Below are positions 1-5,815 of a DNA stretch of 7,352 nt, piece after piece. Source of the DNA: an uncultured Cyanobium sp. Its GTDB lineage: Bacteria; Cyanobacteriota; Cyanobacteriia; PCC-6307; Cyanobiaceae. Position numbers and translations under genes: made by a program. Each line of letters opens with the position of its first letter. Positions within the stretch are counted from its first letter, which is position 1. The DNA lies in assembly GCA_937919075.1 (NCBI GenBank), contig CALFOF010000112.1:1-7352 (forward strand), written 5' to 3'. The notes beneath the pieces were generated by a model that was not told where the DNA came from, made no database searches, and saw nothing but the letters and a program-made list of their open reading frames with translations.

Positions 1-36
1 GATGTGCTCGATCTCTGCCGCACCGGCAATGGCTGA
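1..36 (+). CDS. Possible 3' end of an upstream gene (partial)
   Basis: The first frame reads DVLDLCRTGNG and stops at TGA 34-36. This would be the C-terminus of a plus-strand gene converging on the acetyltransferase whose stop lies at 50-52. Eleven codons are too few to recognise a family, and another frame stops at position 46. The call rests only on an open, plausible frame running in from the window edge. Confidence 0.25.
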   Translation, partial: DVLDLCRTGNG

Positions 37-49
37 GCAGGCCTGACGG

Positions 50-547
50 TCAGTTCAGCGGCTTGACGGCATACACCATGCGGTCGGCGTAGCCGAGATG
101 GGCGTAGAGACGATGGGCTCGTTTGTTCTGCGCCAGCACGGCGATTCCCGACACGTCACAGCCCTTCGCGCGGAAGTATTGCTCGATTGCGGCCATCAGC
201 TCCGTGGCCACGCCCTGGCCACGGAAGGCTTCCGACACAAACAGCTCAAGAACTTCGCCCTCCCGTTGAACCGTGTTGCCGATGGCTTCGTAATAGGGCG
301 GGGCTTTCACGATCCCGGCCACGATTCCCGCTGGCTGATCAGCGATCACAGCCACCAGGATCACACCTTCTGCACCTGCAACGCGCTTCTGCAGATCCTC
401 CGCATAGGCCTCTCCATAGCCTTCGGGGCAGATGATCCGTTGCTCAGGATCGAGGGGAATCAGGGATCGCTGCAACCCGGTGATGTAGTGGGCAATCAGG
501 TGCCGTTCTTCGCTGCGAATCGGCCGGATTTCAAGGCGAGGCTGCAT
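50..547 (-). CDS. GNAT-family N-acetyltransferase
   Basis: A 165-residue single-domain GNAT protein, expected to move an acetyl group from acetyl-CoA to an amine in the cytoplasm; the substrate cannot be told from sequence. The core strands carry GVILVAVIADQPAGIVAGIV (61-80) and EVLELFVSEAFRGQGVATEL (98-117). The RGQGVA segment (109-114) is the pyrophosphate-binding loop (motif A, R/Q-x-x-G-x-G/A). The C-terminal motif B region is QNKRAHRLYAHLGYADR (140-156), typical of the family. ATG at 547 was chosen because the domain begins just after it (LEIRPIRSEE); the frame is open upstream to 655, but that extension (RNSCCSIALPERAS...) resembles no GNAT N-terminus. The gene is divergent from selO. 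Family is certain, function general. Length is normal for a stand-alone GNAT. Confidence 0.9.
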   Translation of the reverse strand: MQPRLEIRPIRSEERHLIAHYITGLQRSLIPLDPEQRIICPEGYGEAYAEDLQKRVAGAEGVILVAVIADQPAGIVAGIVKAPPYYEAIGNTVQREGEVLELFVSEAFRGQGVATELMAAIEQYFRAKGCDVSGIAVLAQNKRAHRLYAHLGYADRMVYAVKPLN

Positions 548-730
548 GGGATTGTGGGTGCTGCGGCTCAGGCAATGGTGCACCACACACGGTGAAGCCC
601 TCTCCGGCAGCGCAATGCTGCAGCAGCTGTTCCTGGAGATCCGCAGGCCAGCCACCGCCAGCCCGCTTCAGGCTCTGCTCCCTAGGGTCACCGGCGGCCC
701 TTGCGCCACGTGCCGTTTCGCTTGCTGCCC

Positions 731-2224
731 ATGTCCGCCGCCAGCCCCAATCCCTTGCTCGCCTTGCCCTTTGAGCCCTCGATCGAGGCGCTGGGTGAGG
801 CCTACTGGGATGTGGTGGAGGCGGCCGCCTTTCCCCAGAGCCGCCTGCGCTTTCGCAACGATCCGCTGCTGCAGCAGCTCGGCGTGAATCCGGCCGCCGT
901 GAGCGACGCCGATCTGGAGGCCGCTTATGGGCGCTTCGAAGGGCGCACGCCGCTGCTGGCCCTGCGCTACCACGGCTATCAGTTCGGAACCTATAACCCG
1001 TTTCTCGGCGATGGGCGCGGCTTCCTCTACGGCCAGCTGCGCGATCGCCACGGTGCCCTGCAGGACCTCGGCAGCAAGGGATCCGGCACCACGCCCTGGA
1101 GCCGTGGCGGGGATGGCCGCCTCACGCTCAAGGGCGGCGTGCGCGAGGTGATCGCCTCCGAAGCCCTGCACCGGCTCGGTGTGACCACCAGCCGCACGCT
1201 CAGCCTGGTGGAAACAGGCGAAGGGCTGTGGCGTGGCGATGAGCCCTCCCCTACCCGCAGTTCGGTGATGGTGCGCCTGGCCCGCACCCACCTGCGCTTC
1301 GGCACCTGCGAGCGGCTGCTGCACCTGCGCCAGTCCGAGCAGCTCGAACGGCTGCTGCGCCACGTGGTGGCTGTGTACTACCCCCACATCGCCGCCGCCC
1401 ATCCCCCCGCTGCCGATGGCAGCGCCCTGGCGGCCCTGCTGGCGTTCTACGGCGAACTGGTGGAGCGGGTGGCGCGGCTGGCGGCCGAATGGATGGCGGC
1501 CGGCTTCACCCACGGCGTGCTCAACACCGACAACATGTCGCTGACGGGCGAGAGTTTCGATTACGGCCCCTTCGCCTTCCTCGAAACCTGGGATCCGGGC
1601 TTCACCGCCGCCTACTTCGATCACAGCGGCCTCTACGCCTACGGCCAGCAGCCGCTGATCTGCCATCAGAACCTGCGGCGGCTGCAGGAGCCCCTGGCGA
1701 TGCTGCTGCCGCGCGCCGAACTGGAGGTACGCCTGGAGCGGTTCGTGCCCTCCTACGACCACCACTACCGCCATTGCCTGATGCGCCGCCTCGGCTTTGA
1801 TGCCGGCGCCGTGGCGGCAGTGGCCGGCGGTGGCAGCGACCTGGCCGATCCGGTGCCGCTTGCCATGCAACTGCTGGCTGCCTGGCCGGTGGCTTATGGC
1901 AGCTTCTTCGCTGCTCTCGCCGATCGCATCACCAGTGGCGGCCTACCGGCGGAAGCCGAAGCCCTGGCGCCGTTCGTGCCTGGGGCTCCGGTGCCCCCGG
2001 CCGATCGCTGGGCCACCTGGCGCGATGCCTGGTGGGGCTGGTCGTCGGCGCTGCCGCCCGAGCATCAGCAGGGCATTGCCACCACCCTGCGGCGCTGGAA
2101 TCTGCCGGTCACGCCGGTGCGGGCTGAGATCGAGCGTCTGTGGGAGGCGATCGACACGGCGGACGACTGGGGCCCCTTCCAGCAGTGGCTGGAGGGGTGC
2201 GTGGCCTCTGCTGGCACACCCTGA
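731..2224 (+). CDS. selO: SelO/YdiU-family protein adenylyltransferase
   Basis: A 497-residue member of the SelO (YdiU, UPF0061) pseudokinase family. Characterised members bind ATP in a flipped orientation and transfer AMP to Ser, Thr or Tyr of target proteins, with a link to redox stress. Residues 83-100 (YQFGTYNPFLGDGRGFLY) and 112-139 form the family signature. By alignment from memory with the Pseudomonas enzyme, the ATP-contacting Lys is K116 (LGSKGSGTTPWSR), the paired Glu is E139, and the AMP-contacting arginines are R182 and R189 (RLARTHLRFG). The catalytic loop is HGVLNTDNM (261-269), giving D267 and N268; the DYG metal site is D277. The active site therefore looks intact. ATG 731 is preferred over an in-frame TTG at 701. 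The C-terminus ends shortly after DDWGPFQQWLEGC, without the usual tail that carries a terminal Cys or CxxU. No Shine-Dalgarno precedes the start; the leader is pyrimidine-rich. Confidence 0.93.
   Translation: MSAASPNPLLALPFEPSIEALGEAYWDVVEAAAFPQSRLRFRNDPLLQQLGVNPAAVSDADLEAAYGRFEGRTPLLALRYHGYQFGTYNPFLGDGRGFLYGQLRDRHGALQDLGSKGSGTTPWSRGGDGRLTLKGGVREVIASEALHRLGVTTSRTLSLVETGEGLWRGDEPSPTRSSVMVRLARTHLRFGTCERLLHLRQSEQLERLLRHVVAVYYPHIAAAHPPAADGSALAALLAFYGELVERVARLAAEWMAAGFTHGVLNTDNMSLTGESFDYGPFAFLETWDPGFTAAYFDHSGLYAYGQQPLICHQNLRRLQEPLAMLLPRAELEVRLERFVPSYDHHYRHCLMRRLGFDAGAVAAVAGGGSDLADPVPLAMQLLAAWPVAYGSFFAALADRITSGGLPAEAEALAPFVPGAPVPPADRWATWRDAWWGWSSALPPEHQQGIATTLRRWNLPVTPVRAEIERLWEAIDTADDWGPFQQWLEGCVASAGTP
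1041..1048. repeat. HIP1 octamer GCGATCGC
   Basis: Perfect copy of the highly iterated palindrome typical of many cyanobacterial genomes, inside selO. Confidence 0.8.
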
Positions 2225-2258
2225 CCGCAAGCGCCGGCGGGTGTTGGGTGCTACAGCC

Positions 2259-2271
2259 GCCCCAGCGGGGC
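2259..2271 (+). terminator. Weak terminator-like hairpin after selO
   Basis: GCCCC-AGC-GGGGC forms a 5-bp GC stem with a 3-nt loop, 35 nt past the selO stop. No run of T follows (the next bases are TCTGTCTGAATTC), so it is not a canonical intrinsic terminator. It may end selO transcription or may be chance in GC-rich DNA. Confidence 0.2.
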
Positions 2272-2314
2272 TCTGTCTGAATTCACCCACTGCTTCCCGT
2301 TTTGATGCCTCGCC

Positions 2315-2503
2315 ATGACCTCCGAACAGGCCGCCCAGCTGATCGACGACACCCTTGACCTCGTGCATCAACGGCTCCAGGCGCTCGAAGCTGATCGCCA
2401 GGGCCGCGAACACCGGGCGCTTGCTGCCGAATTCCGTGAGTGGCGCCAGCCCAGCGGCGGCCACATCGATCTGATGCTCTGCCCTGGCTTCAGCCGCGGC
2501 TGA
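2315..2503 (+). CDS. Small hypothetical protein (62 aa)
   Basis: I do not recognise this protein. It begins MTSEQAAQLIDDTLDLVHQR and looks like one long amphipathic, acidic helix (about residues 3-45, heptad-like Leu and Ala spacing), followed by a short tail with HIDLMLCPGFSRG. Third codon positions are strongly G/C and the segment fits the codon use of neighbouring genes, so it is probably truly coding. It sits 90 nt after selO on the same strand, with its end facing the end of the DUF2062 gene. There is no clear Shine-Dalgarno upstream (TTTGATGCCTCGCC precedes the ATG). No signal peptide or membrane segment is visible. It could be a small adaptor or a lineage-specific protein; nothing in the sequence gives a function. 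Confidence 0.6.
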   Translation: MTSEQAAQLIDDTLDLVHQRLQALEADRQGREHRALAAEFREWRQPSGGHIDLMLCPGFSRG

Positions 2504-2612
2504 ACGCACCCACCCTGGCGAGGTGAGCACCGAGCCTCCGTCCGGTTTCTTTGCCAGGCGGCCTTGAGCGTGCCGCCGTCAGCTTCCTCGCTCTGCGTGC
2601 AGCCCAGAGCGA

Positions 2613-3158
2613 TCAGTCGTCCAGGTGCAGCCCTCCATGTGCCGCCGCCAGAGCGCGTTGCTGCTCCCGTTCAAGCCACTGCCAATACACCCCGCCGATC
2701 GCCACGGCGCAGACCACCCCGCTGATCGTGCTGCCCAGCAGGATGCGGCTGCTGAACGACCAGCCCAGTTGCCAGAGGCCCTCCTGCTGGAGAGCCTGGG
2801 CGCTGGGCCAGCCCTGACCCGGCCCCAGCAGCCAGCTGCCCAGCTGGTAGTTGAACCAGTAGAGCGGCACGTAGGTGAAGGGGTTGCTGATCCAGGTGCC
2901 AGCCGCCGCCAGCAGGTGGTTGCCGCGCACCAGGCTGGCCAGGCCGATGCCCAGGATCGTCTGCAGCCCGAAGAACGGGAAGCAGCCGCAGAACACACCG
3001 GCGGCCAGGCCCCGCGCCCGTTGCCCGTGGGAGCCCTCCTGCCGCCACAGCCACAGCATCAGCCGGCGCAGGCGGATGGCGCCGTGCCGCAGGCTCCGCC
3101 GCAGCCGAGACTGGAGCGTCCGTCGCCGCCGGGGCCGGTTGGATTGGGACGACACCAT
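2613..3158 (-). CDS. DUF2062 domain membrane protein
   Basis: A 181-residue protein of the DUF2062 family, small inner-membrane proteins of unknown function. The N-terminus is very Arg-rich (NRPRRRR at 7-13, further Arg to about 32), followed by RQEGSHGQRARGLAAG (39-54). Membrane segments are predicted at about 50-77 (GVFCGCFPFFGLQTILGIGL inside it), 83-112 (containing the family signature GTWISNPFTYVPLYWFNYQL, 87-106) and 139-160 (LLGSTISGVVCAVAIGGVYW inside it). The C-terminal tail is short and charged. ATG 3158 was chosen; a GTG at 3173 would add five residues, and an internal ATG at 3059 would remove the Arg-rich stretch and the overlap with mnmE. The gene is head-to-head with mnmE, a neighbourhood I recall from other picocyanobacteria. 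Family assignment is firm; start and function are not. Confidence 0.88.
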   Translation of the reverse strand: MVSSQSNRPRRRRTLQSRLRRSLRHGAIRLRRLMLWLWRQEGSHGQRARGLAAGVFCGCFPFFGLQTILGIGLASLVRGNHLLAAAGTWISNPFTYVPLYWFNYQLGSWLLGPGQGWPSAQALQQEGLWQLGWSFSSRILLGSTISGVVCAVAIGGVYWQWLEREQQRALAAAHGGLHLDD

Positions 3159-4515
3159 CGCTGCGATCGCCACGGCCGTGGCACCGGGTCTGGGAAGTGT
3201 GGCGATCGTAAGGATCTCGGGCCCGGCGGCGGAATCGATCGGCCGCGCCCTGTTCCGCGCCCCGGGGCAGCAGGTCTGGGGCAGCCACCGCGTGCTCTAC
3301 GGCCATGTGGTCGACCCGGCCAGCGGTGAACGGGTGGATGAGGCCCTGCTGCTGCTGATGAAGGCCCCCCGCAGCTTCACCCGCGAAGACGTGGTGGAAC
3401 TGCACTGCCACGGCGGCCTGATCGCTGTGCAGCGGGTGCTGGCGCTGGTGCTGGCCCACGGCTGCCGCCGCGCCGCCGCCGGTGAATTCAGCCAGCGGGC
3501 GTTCCTGAACGGCCGCCTCGATCTCACCCGCGCCGAGGCGATCGGCGATTTGATCGCCGCCCGCAGCCAGCGGGCCGCCCAGCTGGCGATGGCGGGCCTC
3601 GATGGCGGCCTGCAGCGCCGCATCACCGCCTTGCGGGAGCAGCTGCTCGATCAGCTGGCCGAGCTGGAGGCACGGGTGGATTTCGAGGAGAATCTGCCGC
3701 CGCTCGATGCCGTCGCTGTGGTGGCGGCGCTCACGGCGGTGCGCCAGGCGCTCGAGGCCCTGGTGGCCGAGGCGCGTCAGGGGGAGTTGCTGCGCGACGG
3801 GCTGCGCGTGGCGATCGTGGGCCGCCCCAACGTGGGCAAGTCGAGCCTGCTCAACCGGCTCAGCGAGAGGGAGCGCGCGATCGTGACCGACACCCCCGGC
3901 ACCACCCGCGACCTGCTCGAAAGCGAGCTGGTGCTGGCGGGTGTGCCGCTTACCCTGCTCGACACCGCCGGCATCCGTCCCACCAGCGATGCGGTGGAAC
4001 GGCTCGGCATCGCGCGCAGCCGTGCCGCCCTGGCCGCCGCCGATGCGGTGCTGCTGCTGTTCGATCTCACCACCGGCTGGGGCGACGACGACCAGGCGCT
4101 GCGTGACCTGGTGCCGGACGGTGCGGTGCTGCTGGTGGTGGGCAACAAGGCCGATGCCGCCGGCGTCGCCGCCGGTGCAGTGGCCCCGGTCGGCCCCGGG
4201 TGTCCGCTCGAGGTGGCGATCAGCGCCCGCACCGGTGAGGGCTGCGACGTGCTCGTGGAGAGGCTGCTGCAGCGCTGTGGGGCCACCGAGCTGCAGGGCC
4301 TGCAGGTGGCGCTCAATGGCCGTCAGCGCGAGCTGGCCGCCGCCGCCGCCGCTGCCCTGGGCCGCAGCCTGGAGGCCGCCGCCGCAGCGCTGCCCTGGGA
4401 TTTCTGGACGATCGATCTGCGCGCCGCCGTGCGCAGCCTCGGCGCGATCACCGGCGAGGAGGTGAGCGAAGCCGTGCTCGATCGGGTGTTCGCGCGCTTC
4501 TGCATCGGCAAATGA
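3139..4515 (+). CDS. mnmE: tRNA modification GTPase MnmE (TrmE)
   Basis: A 458-residue MnmE, the GTPase that with MnmG installs the 5-carboxymethylaminomethyl group on wobble uridine 34 of certain tRNAs, using a tetrahydrofolate one-carbon donor. The N-terminal folate-binding domain spans about 1-120 (FTREDVVELHCHGG near 80-93); a helical domain follows. The inserted G domain has G1 GRPNVGKSS from residue 228, the DTPGTTRD loop at 251-258, G3 DTAG at 275 and G4 NKAD at 336. The protein ends in CIGK (455-458), whose Cys is the conserved catalytic residue, so the gene is intact. Homologues begin just before DDTIAAIATAV. The nearest in-frame start is TTG 3139; an ATG at 3076 would add 21 Arg-rich residues untypical of the family. 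With the TTG start the 5' end overlaps the divergent DUF2062 gene by 20 nt, and the promoter must lie inside that gene. MnmG is not in this window. Confidence 0.95.
   Translation: MDWDDTIAAIATAVAPGLGSVAIVRISGPAAESIGRALFRAPGQQVWGSHRVLYGHVVDPASGERVDEALLLLMKAPRSFTREDVVELHCHGGLIAVQRVLALVLAHGCRRAAAGEFSQRAFLNGRLDLTRAEAIGDLIAARSQRAAQLAMAGLDGGLQRRITALREQLLDQLAELEARVDFEENLPPLDAVAVVAALTAVRQALEALVAEARQGELLRDGLRVAIVGRPNVGKSSLLNRLSERERAIVTDTPGTTRDLLESELVLAGVPLTLLDTAGIRPTSDAVERLGIARSRAALAAADAVLLLFDLTTGWGDDDQALRDLVPDGAVLLVVGNKADAAGVAAGAVAPVGPGCPLEVAISARTGEGCDVLVERLLQRCGATELQGLQVALNGRQRELAAAAAAALGRSLEAAAAALPWDFWTIDLRAAVRSLGAITGEEVSEAVLDRVFARFCIGK
3163..3170. repeat. HIP1 octamer GCGATCGC
   Basis: Perfect HIP1 palindrome in the first codons of mnmE (encoding AIA), just upstream of the chosen DUF2062 start and inside its possible GTG-started extension. 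Confidence 0.8.
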
Positions 4516-4539
4516 GCAGGGGCTGAGCGCAATGGCCAC

Positions 4540-4767
4540 ATGCCGTGGGGCTGTGCAGTGATCGATTCCAGGGCTCAGCTCCCGTTGGAGTCGCGCCAGG
4601 CCATCGGTGCCGCCGGCATGGCCCACGGCTCCCAGGTGTCGGTGGATCTGCTTGCCGCCATCGACCCCTGGGACCACTTCGCCGACCCGCTGGAGCAGGT
4701 GCGCCACCGCTTCAATGTGTGGCCCCGGGGCCGGGAGCCGGAATGGCCGGCAACGATTATGGGTTGA
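4540..4767 (+). CDS. Small hypothetical protein (up to 75 aa)
   Basis: I do not recognise a named family. The frame lies in the gap between mnmE (stop 24 nt earlier) and nadC (start 60 nt later), on the same strand. The second half looks most like a real protein: SVDLLAAIDPWDHFADPLEQ followed by VRHRFNVWPRGREPEWPA, which is acidic and aromatic with three Trp. Third positions are strongly G/C throughout. The start is uncertain: ATG 4540 gives 75 residues, ATG 4618 gives 49, and a GTG near 4639 would give about 43. No signal peptide or membrane segment is visible. Its position suggests co-transcription with mnmE, but nothing shows a role in tRNA modification. Confidence 0.5.
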   Translation: MPWGCAVIDSRAQLPLESRQAIGAAGMAHGSQVSVDLLAAIDPWDHFADPLEQVRHRFNVWPRGREPEWPATIMG

Positions 4768-4827
4768 ACGGCCCGTCTGCTCCTCCTTTTCCCGCCTGCC
4801 CTCCTTGCCTGCCGTTTTCCTGCCCCG
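4768..4827 (+). promoter_or_regulatory. Pyrimidine-rich leader before nadC
   Basis: These 60 nt are about four-fifths C and T, contain no AGGAGG-like sequence and run straight into the GTG start. Initiation may rely on an unstructured leader rather than Shine-Dalgarno pairing. No -10/-35 pair is convincing here. Confidence 0.3.
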
Positions 4828-5703
4828 GTGACACCTCCGCCCCTGCTGTCCTTCAGCCCTGCCCTTGAGCAGCAGTTGCGCAGCTGGCTGGCCGAGGATC
4901 TCGGCCGCGGCGATCTCACCGCACCGGCCCTGACGGGCGCGCGGGGCCGGGCCCACTGGATCGCCAAAGCCGATGGGGTGTTTTGTGGCGGCGTGCTGGC
5001 GGCGCCCCTGTTCCGGCTGCTGGACGGGGAGCTGGTGGTGCGCGATCGGGTGGCGGAGGGGACGCCGGTGCGGGCCGGCCAGCGGCTGCTGGAGCTGGAG
5101 GGGGCGGCCCCGGCCCTGGTGGCGGGCGAACGCACCGCCCTCAACCTGGCCATGCGCCTCAGCGGCATCGCCACCGCCACTGCCCGGCTGGTGGCTGAGC
5201 TGGCGGGCAGCGGCGTGGCCCTGGCCGACACCCGCAAGACCACGCCCGGTCTGCGGCTGCTGGAGAAGTACGCCGTGCGTTGCGGCGGCGGCTTGAACCA
5301 CCGCTTCGGCCTCGATGACGCGGCCATGCTCAAGGAGAACCACCTGGCCTGGAGTGGTGGGGTGGGTCCGGCAATCGCGGCGGTGCGGGCGGCCGCGCCT
5401 TGGCCGGCGCAGGTGATCGTGGAGGCGGAAACAGCCGCCGAGGCCGAAGCCGCCGTGCGTGCCGGTGCCGACGCGGTGCTGCTTGATGAATTCGCCCCGC
5501 CGGACCTGCAGGCGTTGGTGCCGCAGCTGCGGGAGCTGGCGGCGGCGCAGGGGCGGGCGGTGGTGCTGGAAGCGTCGGGGGTGCAACCTGAACTGCTGCG
5601 GGCTTACGCCGCCACCGGCATCGATCTGATCTCCACGAGCGCGCCGGTCACGCGCAGCTGCTGGCTGGATCTGAGCATGCGCTACCTCCCAAGCGGCGGC
5701 TGA
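4828..5703 (+). CDS. nadC: Nicotinate-nucleotide pyrophosphorylase (carboxylating), quinolinate phosphoribosyltransferase
   Basis: A 291-residue NadC, the cytoplasmic enzyme that turns quinolinate and PRPP into nicotinate mononucleotide, CO2 and pyrophosphate in de novo NAD synthesis. The N-terminal sandwich domain includes WLAEDLGRGDLTA (20-32). The barrel carries the substrate-binding set: ERTALN (101-106), ADTRKTTPGLRLLEKYAV (133-150), CGGGLNHRFGLDDAAMLKEN (152-171), VEAET (198-202) and LLDEF (218-222), giving R102, R136, K137, H158, R159, K169, E199 and D220. The final strand reads EASGV (248-252), then ISTSAPVTRS instead of the common VGALTHS; I recall this as the picocyanobacterial form. 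Length is normal. The start is GTG 4828, with no Shine-Dalgarno and a pyrimidine-rich leader. NadA and NadB are not in the window. Confidence 0.95.
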   Translation: MTPPPLLSFSPALEQQLRSWLAEDLGRGDLTAPALTGARGRAHWIAKADGVFCGGVLAAPLFRLLDGELVVRDRVAEGTPVRAGQRLLELEGAAPALVAGERTALNLAMRLSGIATATARLVAELAGSGVALADTRKTTPGLRLLEKYAVRCGGGLNHRFGLDDAAMLKENHLAWSGGVGPAIAAVRAAAPWPAQVIVEAETAAEAEAAVRAGADAVLLDEFAPPDLQALVPQLRELAAAQGRAVVLEASGVQPELLRAYAATGIDLISTSAPVTRSCWLDLSMRYLPSGG

Positions 5704-5762
5704 ACGCGGGCACCATCCCGACATGCCGTTGTGGATTTGTGGCGGTGGTTCCGGGCGTGTGG

Positions 5763-5789
5763 CGCTCTGTGCCTTCGGGCAGCAGAGTG
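5763..5789 (+). other. Stable UUCG-capped hairpin between nadC and grrP
   Basis: CTCTGTGCC (5765-5773), loop TTCG (5774-5777), then GGCA (5778-5781), one bulged G (5782) and CAGAG (5783-5787). A further G-U and C-G pair (5764/5788, 5763/5789) extends the base, giving eleven pairs with one bulge closed by C(UUCG)G, an exceptionally stable tetraloop. No T-run follows. It may attenuate or end the nadC transcript, protect an RNA end, or structure the grrP leader; it finishes 26 nt before the grrP ATG. Confidence 0.5.
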
Positions 5790-5815
5790 ACGGCGGGTGT
5801 TCGATGCCGTGAGCC

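Noticed and set aside
32..59. Nested inverted repeat GCTGA...TCAGC with CTGA/TCAG inside, spanning two convergent stop codons
   Set aside because: The arms are only four to five bp and include the TGA codons themselves; too weak for a terminator call.
98..595. Plus-strand frame of 165 codons over the acetyltransferase
   Set aside because: The minus strand encodes a clear GNAT domain; the plus frame shows no family features.
607..621. GCAGC/GCTGC hairpin in the gap between the GNAT gene and selO
   Set aside because: Five pairs around a 5-nt loop in GC-rich DNA, with no promoter or attenuator context.
668..1870. Antisense frame of 400 codons across selO
   Set aside because: Its composition is again His/Gln/Gly-rich with no domain, and it is opposite the conserved SelO signature.
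2557..2577. Hairpin GGCGGC / GCCGCC with 9-nt loop between the convergent small gene and the DUF2062 gene
   Set aside because: The stem is perfect (6 bp) and the place suits a terminator, but neither strand has a T-run after it and such GC stems are common here.
4755..4760. GATTAT as a -10 box for nadC
   Set aside because: No matching -35 is found at proper spacing, and it lies within the end of the small coding frame.
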